48,465 nucleotides of DNA from Actinomyces minihominis (GCF_900187855.1 NZ_FYEG01000010.1:1-48465); one strand, 5' to 3'. Positions 32,230-41,095 are shown, counted from the first letter of the stretch. Notes: generated from the letters alone by a model not told the origin. A program made the numbers and translations.

Positions 32230-34810
32230 TCGAGCTAACCTCGTCCGCAACTTCGGCATCTGGCACACCAGCATCCTCTAGATCGGCAGCTTCATCCACC
32301 AGTTCCTCAGCTTCCGCGATGACTTCTACCTCCTCGCTGGAAATCCCTTCGTCCTCGTTCACGGGATCTTCAGAGACCTCACCTGCAAGAAGCTCGTCAA
32401 GTTCGGCAGACGCATCAGAGTCAACCTCAATCACATTGAGATCTGCTGCTTCTTCGTCGCGTCCCGTTTCGGATGCCACTTCTCCCTCGACCTCAACCTC
32501 TTCAGCCGGTTCGGCGAAATTCGGTTCAGTGACAACACCCGTCGGGTCATCGTTGTCAACGACAACTAGCTTCGGAACCCTAACCTTGCGGTCGAGGTCG
32601 GTCGCCTCCCAACCCGCGGCAGCTGCTGCACGGTAGGTATCAAGATTAATGGTTATCGGGTCCCCATCGGCTCTCATCTCGATGCCATCAATGACCAGGT
32701 ATCCCCAGCGAGTGAATGACACAGGCTGCGAGACACCGGCAGTCCAGGTCCCATCGCGGTGGTGTTTGGGCTGCGGGTGCAGCTCCTGCAGTCCGCGTAG
32801 GTCGAGCGACAGGTAGTCCGGACGCTCGCCACGCTTCGCTGCCACAACGTCGGCTGCGGAGCTGACCCCGGTAAGAACATGGAACGACGGGATCCGTGCG
32901 GCAAAGGCAGCTGCAATATCGGTCTCGAGCCTGTCGCCAACAGCCAGCGGAGTCTGAGCATTCACCTTGGCTGCAGCTCGAAGCAAGATCTCCGGGTGGG
33001 GCTTGCCACTCGCTTCGGCGCGCCTGTTGGTTGCACGAGACACCGCAGCCACCAGAGAGCCATTACCAAGTGCCATACCGCGTTCGGTTGGGAGCGTGGA
33101 GTCAAGGTTGGTTGCGTAGAAACGCGCACCCTTGTTAATCGCATACGCAGCCTCAGAGAGCTGAGCCCAACCAACGCTGGCGTCATAGCCGATGATTACG
33201 GCGTCAACGTCACCCTGGGCATCGCGAACCGAAACGAATCCGACGCGAACAACCAGGTCCTCAAGTGATTGGGATCCGACCACCAGAATGGTCTTCCCCT
33301 CTTCGAGGTCGTTGCGAAGCATGTACATGGCGTCCATTGCCGAAGTCATGATGTGGGCTTCGTCAGCCGGAATTCCGAAACCGGTCAGCTTCTCAGCTAC
33401 CTCAGTAGTCGAACGAGAGGCGTTGTTCGTTGCGTAAGCAAGATTCAGACCTGCATCAGCGACCTCGTTGAGGACAGTTTCTGCGTGTGGGATCGGGCTG
33501 GTTCCTTCGAAGCAAACCCCATCCAGATCCAAGATCAGCGAATCGTACATCTCCACAATCGGTTTGCTGCTGCCGCGAAGTGGGGTTCGGGTATGGTCGA
33601 CATCCGCATCAAGCATTTCGCTGAGGTCGGTGATTTCCATGACCTCTTCAGCCTCTGGAATGGCTGCTTCCACAGCATCGGCCTCATCATTACGATCTAG
33701 GGCGCGAAGCAGATCTGCCTGCATGCTCATGAGGCGTCCGCGCGCGAAGTCCTCCCCCTCAACTGGGACAACCGCGAGCGCTTCCTCAATAATGATCAAC
33801 GCAGCTTCGGTTTGGCCCAGGTCCTGTCGGGCACCAGCCGAAACTAGGACGAGCTCAACCTGTTCGTCCAGGGGCATCTTCGAGGTGTCAGCCGCGTCAA
33901 CGACCTCGAGGGCCTTCTCGGGACGCCCGAGGCCACGCTCACAGTCAGCTTCAATGGCACGCAGGGACTCATCCCCTCGCATGCGGCGCACAGCACGAAC
34001 CTCACGAAGGGCCTCTTCGTAGCGGTCTGTTGCATAGGCGGTAAGTGCGGCGGCCTCCCGGACAACATCGACGCGTCCAGCGCGCTTTACGGCGGCCTGA
34101 GCGTGCTCGTATGCCTTGTCCGGATCAATCTCAATCAGCTGCCCGGCCATCACGAGGTGGCGAGCAACAATCTCCTTGTTGGCGCCAGCAAGTGTGTCGA
34201 GGGCACGTAGTACGTCCTCGCCAATCTCGTCAGCAACAACACCCGCTGGGATTACGGGTTCGTCAGGATCGGCGGAGCGATACTCTGCCTGGTGGGGACG
34301 AGGGCGCTTCTTGTCGCCGAACCGATCATTGCCTCGATTCTGCTTACGACCGTCGGAGCGCTGGCCAGCGAAACGCGGCTGTTCCTCGCGCCCGCCCCTG
34401 TCATCACGGCGATTGGCGCGGCGATCCCCACCGTAGGACTTGCGGTCGCCCTGGTTACGGTCACCATATGGCTTGCGATCACCATAAGGCTTACGATCCC
34501 CGTAAGGCTTGCGATCACCCTGGTTACGATCGCGATCCCCGTAGGACCTACGCTCACCCTGATTACGATCACGATCGCCGTAAGGCTTACGCTCACCCTG
34601 GTTCCGATCGCGGTCCCCATAGGATTTACGCTCACCCTGGTTCCGATCGCCGTAAGGCTTGCGATCCCCATAGGACTTACGCTCACCCTGATTACGGTTG
34701 CGGTCCCCATAGGACTTACGCTCACCACCCTGCCGATCACGGCTGCCTGATTTACTTCGGTAATCGCCTCGGGAGCGATCCTGACGGTCATCGCGATCTT
34801 CGTACGCCAC
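32219..34810 (-). CDS. fusion: Arg/Gly-repeat head, TPR-like domain, HAD-IIA phosphatase, acidic tail
   Basis: From the GTG at 34810 (AGAGG 4 nt upstream) this protein has 863 residues. Residues 1-175 are a highly basic, low-complexity region with tandem GERKSYGDRDRNQ- and GDRKPYGDR-type units. Residues 180-395 form an alpha-helical repeat region (IVARHLVMAGQLIEIDPDKA, ADCERGLGRPEKALEVVDAA) resembling mycobacterial Rv1691. Residues 420-715 are a HAD-IIA phosphatase like Rv1692: LILDLDGVCFEG, AYATNNASR, SGKPHPEILL and VGDRLETDIAAAF. About 60 residues of linker (IDGIEMRADGDPITINLDTY) follow, then a strongly acidic tail of about 90 residues. HAD-IIA relatives dephosphorylate p-nitrophenyl phosphate and small phospho-metabolites such as glycerol 3-phosphate. 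The basic head and acidic tail could bind each other or RNA; this is inference. It heads the tlyA-nadK-recN-pyrG operon. Confidence 0.88.
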   Translation of the reverse strand: MAYEDRDDRQDRSRGDYRSKSGSRDRQGGERKSYGDRNRNQGERKSYGDRKPYGDRNQGERKSYGDRDRNQGERKPYGDRDRNQGERRSYGDRDRNQGDRKPYGDRKPYGDRKPYGDRNQGDRKSYGGDRRANRRDDRGGREEQPRFAGQRSDGRKQNRGNDRFGDKKRPRPHQAEYRSADPDEPVIPAGVVADEIGEDVLRALDTLAGANKEIVARHLVMAGQLIEIDPDKAYEHAQAAVKRAGRVDVVREAAALTAYATDRYEEALREVRAVRRMRGDESLRAIEADCERGLGRPEKALEVVDAADTSKMPLDEQVELVLVSAGARQDLGQTEAALIIIEEALAVVPVEGEDFARGRLMSMQADLLRALDRNDEADAVEAAIPEAEEVMEITDLSEMLDADVDHTRTPLRGSSKPIVEMYDSLILDLDGVCFEGTSPIPHAETVLNEVADAGLNLAYATNNASRSTTEVAEKLTGFGIPADEAHIMTSAMDAMYMLRNDLEEGKTILVVGSQSLEDLVVRVGFVSVRDAQGDVDAVIIGYDASVGWAQLSEAAYAINKGARFYATNLDSTLPTERGMALGNGSLVAAVSRATNRRAEASGKPHPEILLRAAAKVNAQTPLAVGDRLETDIAAAFAARIPSFHVLTGVSSAADVVAAKRGERPDYLSLDLRGLQELHPQPKHHRDGTWTAGVSQPVSFTRWGYLVIDGIEMRADGDPITINLDTYRAAAAAGWEATDLDRKVRVPKLVVVDNDDPTGVVTEPNFAEPAEEVEVEGEVASETGRDEEAADLNVIEVDSDASAELDELLAGEVSEDPVNEDEGISSEEVEVIAEAEELVDEAADLEDAGVPDAEVADEVSSSDD
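34427..34723 (-). repeat. in-frame tandem repeats encoding the Arg/Gly/Tyr-rich head
   Basis: About 300 bp of imperfect tandem repeats encode alternating units of roughly 13 residues (QGERKSYGDRDRN) and 6 residues (GDRKPY). Unit lengths are multiples of three, so changes in copy number would keep the frame. The DNA units are near-identical in places, which also makes the segment prone to mis-assembly. Confidence 0.85.
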
Positions 34811-34898
34811 GGCGCCTCTTTCTTCCACTGATCTCTTAAAAGTCAACTGGCGCAAGTCTACCCGCGCATAAACCAACGAAACCTGATGATTTCGTGTC

Positions 34899-35306
34899 TT
34901 ACGGCTCCTTTGTGAACGTCGCCGTAGATTCATCCATCTCAAGAATCAATGAGTCTCCCTCAAGCGAAGCCTGATTAATGTCTCCATCTATGTCGATGCT
35001 GCATCCATCGTTGGTGGGTTCCCATGTTCCTGGCGCCTCATTACCTGCAATGTGGAACATTGCGGTTCCATCCGTCTCCATTATGAGGGTGAACCCAAGG
35101 TCGGAGTCTTTAAAGTTCGCCAGCTGTTCTGCTGTCAGTGACTGATTACCGGCTTCAAGGGACTGCATGTTCCACGTCCCCACACACGCGCTACCTGATC
35201 CGTTTCCGCCTGAACATGCAGCAAGGAGGACGACCCCCGCTGCCACTGACATAGGCAGCGCTCCCCGACGTTTGATAGATCCTGTCGTCACACGGGTGGT
35301 CACCAT
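34899..35306 (-). CDS. small secreted lipoprotein, lipocalin-like
   Basis: This 135-residue protein starts with a basic segment and a lipoprotein signal ending VVLLAAC (Cys31), so it should be lipid-anchored outside the membrane. The mature part begins with a Gly/Ser linker, then CVGTWNMQSL, FTLIMETDGTAMF, GTWEPTNDGCSIDIDG and LILEMDESTATFTKE. This is the pattern of a small beta-barrel of the lipocalin-like or META-like kind, and two Cys could pair. Function is unknown. It is flanked by the HAD fusion gene (88 bp) and the large surface gene, and its GTG or ATG start at 35306 follows AGGAGG about 5 nt upstream. Confidence 0.8.
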   Translation of the reverse strand: MVTTRVTTGSIKRRGALPMSVAAGVVLLAACSGGNGSGSACVGTWNMQSLEAGNQSLTAEQLANFKDSDLGFTLIMETDGTAMFHIAGNEAPGTWEPTNDGCSIDIDGDINQASLEGDSLILEMDESTATFTKEP

Positions 35307-35398
35307 TGAAACTCCTCCTAGAAGCGCCTTCTCAAACTGATCTTAGTCGCCTTGATCAGGCCATCCATAGTCAAGGAACCACAGCCTTCAATGAGAAA

Positions 35399-35432
35399 CC
35401 GGCGGCCAGACCCTTTCGAGTCTGACCGCCGG
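35399..35432 (-). terminator. terminator of the surface nucleotidase gene
   Basis: A 13-bp stem (35399-35411 with 35420-35432, one G-U type mismatch) with an 8-nt loop lies 48 bp after the stop. Reading leftward it is followed by TTTCTC, a short U-tract. Confidence 0.8.
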
Positions 35433-35480
35433 TCTGAGGTTTACTACGAGTTAATCAATCTGCCTTCTGCAGCTGATTTC

Positions 35481-38400
35481 CTAGTAGATGACCGCCTCGG
35501 TGTTGGTTGGGACGGCCGTGGCAACAAGAGCTCCCTCTGTGTATCCAGCGGGAACCGTGAAGGTCACGACTGCCTTGTCAGTCCAGTTACCGTTTGCCAG
35601 CATCTCATTCGTAATATCGAATGAACCAACCGGAACACCACCAAGAGTGACATCCAACTTGGTGTTAGCCGGGGCCCCAACAGCATGAACATCCATGTTA
35701 CGGAAAGTCAGAGTAACTTCCTCACCCGCAACAAATCCATCTGCAGGGACGCCTTCAACAGCAACTCCGCGACGTGCGAAGTCCGGTGCGATCGGTGTGG
35801 AGAAGGTTACTGCTGCGCCCTCTTCGGTCTTGCCGGATGCTGCCGACAGGTAAGCCAACCATGACTCCCAGTCAACCAGGCCGGTATCAGTAACAACACC
35901 CTCCTTGAAGACCCAGAAGTTATCGCCACCAGCAGCCAGGAACTCAAACGTACCCACGTTGTAGGTAGCCGCAGGATCCAAAGCCACACCATCAATAGTC
36001 ACCGAATCAATGACACCAAGCTTGAAGCCAGGCTGAGCCGGATCATCAATCTCATGGTAGGTGTACGAAACATTGTCAGACAGACCCAACTGCAAGTAAG
36101 AACGCGAAGGAACATTACCCGCCGCATCCCTCTGCCACTGCTGCTCCAACATCGTCACAATCTGCTCACCCGTCATCTCAACAACCGACAGGTTGTTATT
36201 GAACGGAAGAACCGCACGAGCCTCAGCAACAGTCAAAACACCATCAGTGCCGTAATCGAAGTCCGTACGCAGACCACCCGGGTTAGTCACACCAAAATCA
36301 GGTGCCTTCGGAAGCTGCGCCATCTGACCATCACGGAGCATGTTGCCAACAAGCGTACCCATCGGGGACTCACCATCACGGTTATTAGCCGCTCCGGAAT
36401 CACCCTTCTGCCACTTGCCCTCAACATAAACACCCTTGGTGTAATCACGCGACAGAGTCTGCGTAATCTGACCAACCGGAACCTCACCCTCAATCTTTGC
36501 AACCTGCAAAGCCTCAAGCGTGATCCCATAAACCTCAGCCAGCACGGGGCTCGCTGCAATCATGGAATCAATCGTGGTACCGGCTGCGAAGGACTTTGTG
36601 TTCACAAGCTCCATCGTGTAGCTGTCAACAGTGCTGGTTGCAGTGTCGACAGTCAGGACGACGTTGCCCACGTTTGCGCCGTAGGAACCGGTGGAAACAA
36701 TCGGACGGGTTCCATCGGTTCCCGGGATCGGGCCGTTCCAGGTGTACTCCTGGTGGGTGTGACCATTGAAGATCACATCAACTGAAGCAGGGGTATCAAG
36801 CGCAATCTTGGCGAAGATACCACCGGCAGCAATCTTGCTTTCCAGGGTCGTATCAGCATTGACACCCGCCGCGCCTTCGTGGTACTCAGCCACGATGACA
36901 TCGGGACGCTCCGCTTCCGGAAGAGCTTCGAGCTTAGCTGCAACACGCTGCACGGCCGCAACCGGATCACCGAAGCTCACACCTGCGACATTGGCCGGGT
37001 TGACCAGTGTCGGAGTGTCCTCAGTAACAACACCGATAACTGCGACCTTCAGGCCGGCAGCATCAAGCATCGCGTACTCAGGCAGCGCCGGTGTAGTCGT
37101 GTCCTTCTTGTAGACGTTGGCGCCCAGCAGAACACCGTCGAACTCAGACGTCAGACGTCCCTCGATATCGGCCCAACCGGCATCGAACTCGTGGTTGCCC
37201 ACGGCCGAAGCCTCCAAGCCAAGCGAGTTGAGAATATCGATGGTCGGCTGATCCTTTGCCAGTGCCGATGCAAACAGGGTCGCCCCAACATTGTCACCAG
37301 CGGAAAGGAACAACGAATTATCCCAACCAGCATCGTTACGCAGCGAATCAACCGTATAGGCGAAGTCCATGGTGAGACTTCCGGTCAGTGCGCTGTCATC
37401 AGCGTTCAGAGTTCCATCAATACGACCGTGGAAGTCGTTGATGTTCAGCAGCGTCAGCTCGGTCTTTCCAGCTCCCAGGCCGGCCTTGTATGGGATCACC
37501 ACCTCGGTGCCGGTCGGTGCGGCCGTGGCAACCAACTCGCCTTCGGCTGGGACATCCGCGGGAACCGTGAAGGTCACGACTGCCTTGTCAGTCCAGTTAC
37601 CGTTTGCCAGCATCTCATTCGTAATATCGAATGAACCTACCGAAACACCACCAAGAGTGACATCCAACTTGGTGTTAGCCGGGGCCCCAACAGCATGAAC
37701 ATCCATGTTACGGAAAGTCAGAGTAACTTCATCGCCGTAGCCGAATGTTTCCGGAAGACCCTCGACAGCTACGCCGCGTCGGGTGTAATCCGGAGCAATG
37801 GGAGATGTGAACACATCTCCGGTCTTGCCGGATGCTGCCGACAGGTAAGCCAACCATGACTCCCAGTCAACCAGGCCGGTATCAGTAACAACACCCTCCT
37901 TGAAGACCCAGAAGTTATCGCCACCAGCAGCCAGGAACTCAAACGTACCCACGTTGTAGGTAGCCGCAGGATCCAAAGCCACACCATCAATAGTCACCGA
38001 ATCAATGACACCAAGCTTGAAGCCAGGCTGAGCCGGATCATCAATCTCATGGTAGGTGTACGAAACATTGTCAGACAGACCCAACTGCAAGTAAGAACGC
38101 GAAGGAACATTACCCGCCGCATCCCTCTGCCACTGCTGCTCCAACATCGTCACAATCTGCTCACCCGTCATCTCAACAACCGACAGGTTGTTATTGAACG
38201 GAAGAACCGCACGAGCCTCAGCAACAGTCAAAACACCATCAGTGCCGTAATCGAAGTCCGTACGCAGACCACCCGGGTTAGTCACACCAAAATCAGGTGC
38301 CTTCGGAAGCTGCGCCATCTGACCATCACGGAGCATGTTGCCAACAAGCGTACCCATCGGGGACTCACCATCACGGTTATTAGCCGCTCCGGAATCACCC

Positions 38401-40700
38401 TTCTGCCACTTGCCCTCAACATAAACACCCTTGGTGTAATCACGCGACAGAGTCTGCGTAATCTGACCAACCGGAACCTCACCCTCAATCTTTGCAACCT
38501 GCAAAGCCTCAAGCGTGATCCCATAAACCTCAGCCAGCACGGGGCTCGCTGCAATCATGGAATCAATCGTGGTACCGGCTGCGAAGGACTTTGTGTTCAC
38601 AAGCTCCATCGTGTAGCTGTCAACAGTGCTGGTTGCAGTGTCGACAGTCAGGACGACGTTGCCCACGTTTGCGCCGTAGGAACCGGTGGAAACAATCGGA
38701 CGGGTTCCATCGGTTCCCGGGATCGGGCCGTTCCAGGTGTACTCCTGGTGGGTGTGACCATTGAAGATCACATCAACTGAAGCAGGGGTATCAAGCGCAA
38801 TCTTGGCGAAGATACCACCGGCAGCAATCTTGCTTTCCAGGGTCGTATCAGCATTGACACCCGCCGCGCCTTCGTGGTACTCAGCCACGATGACATCGGG
38901 ACGCTCAGCCAGGGGCAGCGCCTCCAGCTTGGCAGCGACTCGCTGTACAGCCTCAACCGGATCACCGAAAGTCACACCTGCGACATTGGCCGGGTTGACC
39001 AGTGTCGGAGTGTCCTCAGTAACAACACCGATAACTGCGACCTTCAGGCCAGCAGCATCAAGCATCGCGTACTCGGGCAGAAGAGGACGAGTCGTCCCTT
39101 CCTTGTAAACGTTGGCGCCCAGCAGAACACCGTTGAACTCAGATGTCAGGCGATCACGAAGGTCCGCCCAACCGGCATCGAACTCATGGTTACCCACGGC
39201 CGAAGCCTCCAGGCCAAGTGCATTGAGCAGGTCGATGGTCGGTTGATCCTGGGCCAGTGCCGATGCAAACAGGGTTGCACCAACATTGTCACCAGCGGAA
39301 AGGAACAACGAATTATCCCAACCAGCAGCATTACGCAACGAGTCAACCGTGTAACCAAAGTTGACGGTTGAGCTGGCTGTTAGGGCACTGTCATCAGCGT
39401 TCAGCGTTCCATCAATACGACCATGGAAATCGTTGATGTTCAGCAGCGTTACCTCAGTGGTGGTACCAACTGTGCCGCCACACTCGGGCAGAGCCATGAG
39501 TGCTTCGGGGAGAACCCCTAGCCCACCGACCAGGGTCGTCATCTCGACCTGTGAACCGGGACCATTGATCCACTTGGAAACTACAGGCTTCGGAATGCAA
39601 ACACCGTTGGTGAGGACGAGGCGCTGGGTCATGTCACCCGCAGCGGGAGCTGCAGTCAACGCATCCGGGAAGTTCTTTCCGGTTGCGATCCAGACGCCGG
39701 TCATCGGCACCGAACCTGCATGCTTGTTCAGGTAGACGTTGACCGCCATGTTGGTGGCGTAACGATCCTTACCCTGAAGCCGCTCAACGTTCGGGAATGC
39801 CTTCGACAGGTTGGCCTCGATCGTGCTGTTAACAGCACCTTGACCGCCCGTGATTAAGATGTTCTCAGTCCCAAGGCGCTTCAGCAGAGCTGTTGACTCT
39901 GACATCAGGTTCTTACCGGTGGTTCCATTCACGAGGAGGACCGGACCACCAAGTGCTCCTGCGGCAGCCGAAGCCGACAGCGCATCAGGGAAGTCCTGAC
40001 CCGTTGCCACAAAGGCAGTGGGAACGGTGCTTCCGGAGAAGAAGTGCTGGAAGACCTTCGCACTGGTCTCATAGCGATCAGCGCCTGCAAGACGCAACGG
40101 GAAGACATCCGTGGCATCACGAAGCTGGGTAACTACCTTCGAGGAGATTGCACCAGTGCCGCCAATAACGTAAACGCGCCTTGGCTCAAGTTTCTTGATC
40201 TCAGCAAGAGTTGCACTGGAAAGCGAACCCTTGGAGGTCAGGAACAATGCGCCATCCCTGCTGGCTGCGGCGGGCGCAGCACTCAGTGCGTCAGCGTAGT
40301 TAGCGCCGGTCGCAACAATGACGGTGCCCCCCTTGGCATAACCAAGAGCTTCGTTCACTGCAAGGTTGGTTCCGTAACGATCCTTACCTGCAAGTCGACG
40401 AACATCGTGATCGGGGTCAACTGGAGGAGCAACCTCTTCAGCTGCAGGTTCCGTAACCTCTTCTACGGCCTCCTCAGCAACATCCTCGCTACTTACTTCT
40501 TCTTCTGTGGAAGCTTCTTCCCCGAGGCTTCCGCTATCGGTACTTTCCTCTGACACCGTCTCATCGACGGTTTCTGTCACAACGACCTGTTGGTCGTCGA
40601 CAGGCAGTTCCTCTGCCATAGCGGGGACGGCCAGGGTAAAAGACGTACCCACAAGGGCCGTTGCCGCTATAACGGAGGACCATCGCGAAACTAATCGCAT
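35481..40700 (-). CDS. giant cell-wall-bound surface protein with two 5'-nucleotidase units
   Basis: This 1739-residue protein has a signal peptide cleaved after AMA (about residue 29) and an acidic Glu/Val-rich spacer (30-98). Three cell-wall-binding repeats of the CWB2 type follow (about 100-195, 197-300, 305-405; each starts RLAGKDRY- or LQGKDRY-like). Then come two 5'-nucleotidase units of about 665 residues. Each unit has a complete metallophosphatase site (NINDFHGR, SAGDN, VGNHEFD, FNGHTHQ) and a C-terminal nucleotide-binding domain (TNPGGLRTDF, FLAAGGDNFW), followed by a small beta domain of about 90 residues (DEVTLTFRNMDVHAVGAP). No LPXTG motif is present; anchoring is by CWB2. Two active units suggest extracellular hydrolysis of nucleotides, giving adenosine and phosphate. 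GGAG lies 6 nt before the ATG. Confidence 0.95.
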   Translation of the reverse strand: MRLVSRWSSVIAATALVGTSFTLAVPAMAEELPVDDQQVVVTETVDETVSEESTDSGSLGEEASTEEEVSSEDVAEEAVEEVTEPAAEEVAPPVDPDHDVRRLAGKDRYGTNLAVNEALGYAKGGTVIVATGANYADALSAAPAAASRDGALFLTSKGSLSSATLAEIKKLEPRRVYVIGGTGAISSKVVTQLRDATDVFPLRLAGADRYETSAKVFQHFFSGSTVPTAFVATGQDFPDALSASAAAGALGGPVLLVNGTTGKNLMSESTALLKRLGTENILITGGQGAVNSTIEANLSKAFPNVERLQGKDRYATNMAVNVYLNKHAGSVPMTGVWIATGKNFPDALTAAPAAGDMTQRLVLTNGVCIPKPVVSKWINGPGSQVEMTTLVGGLGVLPEALMALPECGGTVGTTTEVTLLNINDFHGRIDGTLNADDSALTASSTVNFGYTVDSLRNAAGWDNSLFLSAGDNVGATLFASALAQDQPTIDLLNALGLEASAVGNHEFDAGWADLRDRLTSEFNGVLLGANVYKEGTTRPLLPEYAMLDAAGLKVAVIGVVTEDTPTLVNPANVAGVTFGDPVEAVQRVAAKLEALPLAERPDVIVAEYHEGAAGVNADTTLESKIAAGGIFAKIALDTPASVDVIFNGHTHQEYTWNGPIPGTDGTRPIVSTGSYGANVGNVVLTVDTATSTVDSYTMELVNTKSFAAGTTIDSMIAASPVLAEVYGITLEALQVAKIEGEVPVGQITQTLSRDYTKGVYVEGKWQKGDSGAANNRDGESPMGTLVGNMLRDGQMAQLPKAPDFGVTNPGGLRTDFDYGTDGVLTVAEARAVLPFNNNLSVVEMTGEQIVTMLEQQWQRDAAGNVPSRSYLQLGLSDNVSYTYHEIDDPAQPGFKLGVIDSVTIDGVALDPAATYNVGTFEFLAAGGDNFWVFKEGVVTDTGLVDWESWLAYLSAASGKTGDVFTSPIAPDYTRRGVAVEGLPETFGYGDEVTLTFRNMDVHAVGAPANTKLDVTLGGVSVGSFDITNEMLANGNWTDKAVVTFTVPADVPAEGELVATAAPTGTEVVIPYKAGLGAGKTELTLLNINDFHGRIDGTLNADDSALTGSLTMDFAYTVDSLRNDAGWDNSLFLSAGDNVGATLFASALAKDQPTIDILNSLGLEASAVGNHEFDAGWADIEGRLTSEFDGVLLGANVYKKDTTTPALPEYAMLDAAGLKVAVIGVVTEDTPTLVNPANVAGVSFGDPVAAVQRVAAKLEALPEAERPDVIVAEYHEGAAGVNADTTLESKIAAGGIFAKIALDTPASVDVIFNGHTHQEYTWNGPIPGTDGTRPIVSTGSYGANVGNVVLTVDTATSTVDSYTMELVNTKSFAAGTTIDSMIAASPVLAEVYGITLEALQVAKIEGEVPVGQITQTLSRDYTKGVYVEGKWQKGDSGAANNRDGESPMGTLVGNMLRDGQMAQLPKAPDFGVTNPGGLRTDFDYGTDGVLTVAEARAVLPFNNNLSVVEMTGEQIVTMLEQQWQRDAAGNVPSRSYLQLGLSDNVSYTYHEIDDPAQPGFKLGVIDSVTIDGVALDPAATYNVGTFEFLAAGGDNFWVFKEGVVTDTGLVDWESWLAYLSAASGKTEEGAAVTFSTPIAPDFARRGVAVEGVPADGFVAGEEVTLTFRNMDVHAVGAPANTKLDVTLGGVPVGSFDITNEMLANGNWTDKAVVTFTVPAGYTEGALVATAVPTNTEAVIY
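35484..37460 (-). repeat. tandem gene-internal duplication, C-terminal nucleotidase unit
   Basis: This unit repeats the one at 37461-39455 with a shift of 1995 bp through most of its length and 2010 bp near the 3' end, where small differences occur (EEGAAV insertion). The tract 35825-36911 appears identical to its partner (37820-38906). On both sides of this tract many differences appear at once, for example at codons for NADDSALTGSLTMD versus NADDSALTASSTVN. Confidence 0.92.
37461..39455 (-). repeat. tandem gene-internal duplication, N-terminal nucleotidase unit
   Basis: Partner of the unit at 35484-37460 within the same gene. Together they make two full metallophosphatase plus nucleotidase-C modules. 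The long identical core with diverged flanks suggests gene conversion after an older duplication. Confidence 0.92.
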
Positions 40701-40741
40701 TCTGTCTCCTTCGACAGTGCAGGCATTACGCCCGCAGACTT

Positions 40742-40847
40742 CTACAACTTTGTCGTAGCTGACTGTGTCGGGCGTCTTGACGTTTCCATCGAAACACCTG
40801 ACCTTCCAGACTGATACCCAAAAAAGGGCATGTTTGGTGGGCCAAAC
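40742..40847 (-). promoter_or_regulatory. leader with three hairpins before the surface protein gene
   Basis: In the leftward RNA three stems follow each other: 40847-40832 (6 bp, GUUUGG with CCAAAC), 40795-40782 (5 bp, GUUUC with GAAAC) and 40758-40742 (7 bp with one G-U, loop AAA). The first is followed after 6 nt by a run of six U (40825-40820), like an attenuator. The surface gene starts at 40700. No known riboswitch class was recognised. The rest of the 395-bp gap between this gene and oleate hydratase holds no gene I can support. Confidence 0.4.
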
Positions 40848-40998
40848 CTATCCCGTTTCATGGTGTGACTGCAACATGAAGGCGAACCACTCAGCGGCCC
40901 AACGCTGCACCTTTTACCCTCTTTTTGCACTTCAGGCACCGCTGGGTTCAGCGGGTGGAGCCAGGGTGAACATACGTGCGATTCTTCCGCCCTTCAAT

Positions 40999-41044
40999 TG
41001 ATCACCAAGTGCGACCCGGCGTGATCACCAAGTGCGACCCGGCG
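40999..41044 (+). repeat. perfect 23-bp direct repeat upstream of oleate hydratase
   Basis: Two adjacent identical 23-bp units (40999-41021, 41022-41044) begin TGATCACCAAGTGCGACCCG. They lie 52 bp upstream of the oleate hydratase ATG and just upstream of a -10-like CATAAC at 41062-41067, covering the -35 area. They could be a double regulator site or a local duplication. Confidence 0.85.
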
Positions 41045-41095
41045 AACTCTGAGACCATTGGCATAACAGTTTCTCAAGACACAAGAGAGGACCCC

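Noticed and set aside
34427-34723. CRISPR-like array
   Set aside because: Units are adjacent and coding, without unique spacers, and translate to one Arg/Gly-rich repeat region; no cas genes are present.
36054-38780. Two identical 243-codon + strand frames at 36054-36785 and 38049-38780
   Set aside because: They are antisense to the duplicated nucleotidase units; their identity only reflects the DNA repeat.
40765-41001. 78-codon + strand frame between the surface gene and oleate hydratase
   Set aside because: Lies in the leader and promoter region, has unusual Cys/Gln-rich composition and no ribosome binding site.
40999-41044. CRISPR or insertion-sequence end at the 23-bp repeats
   Set aside because: Only two adjacent copies without spacer, no transposase and no inverted partner.
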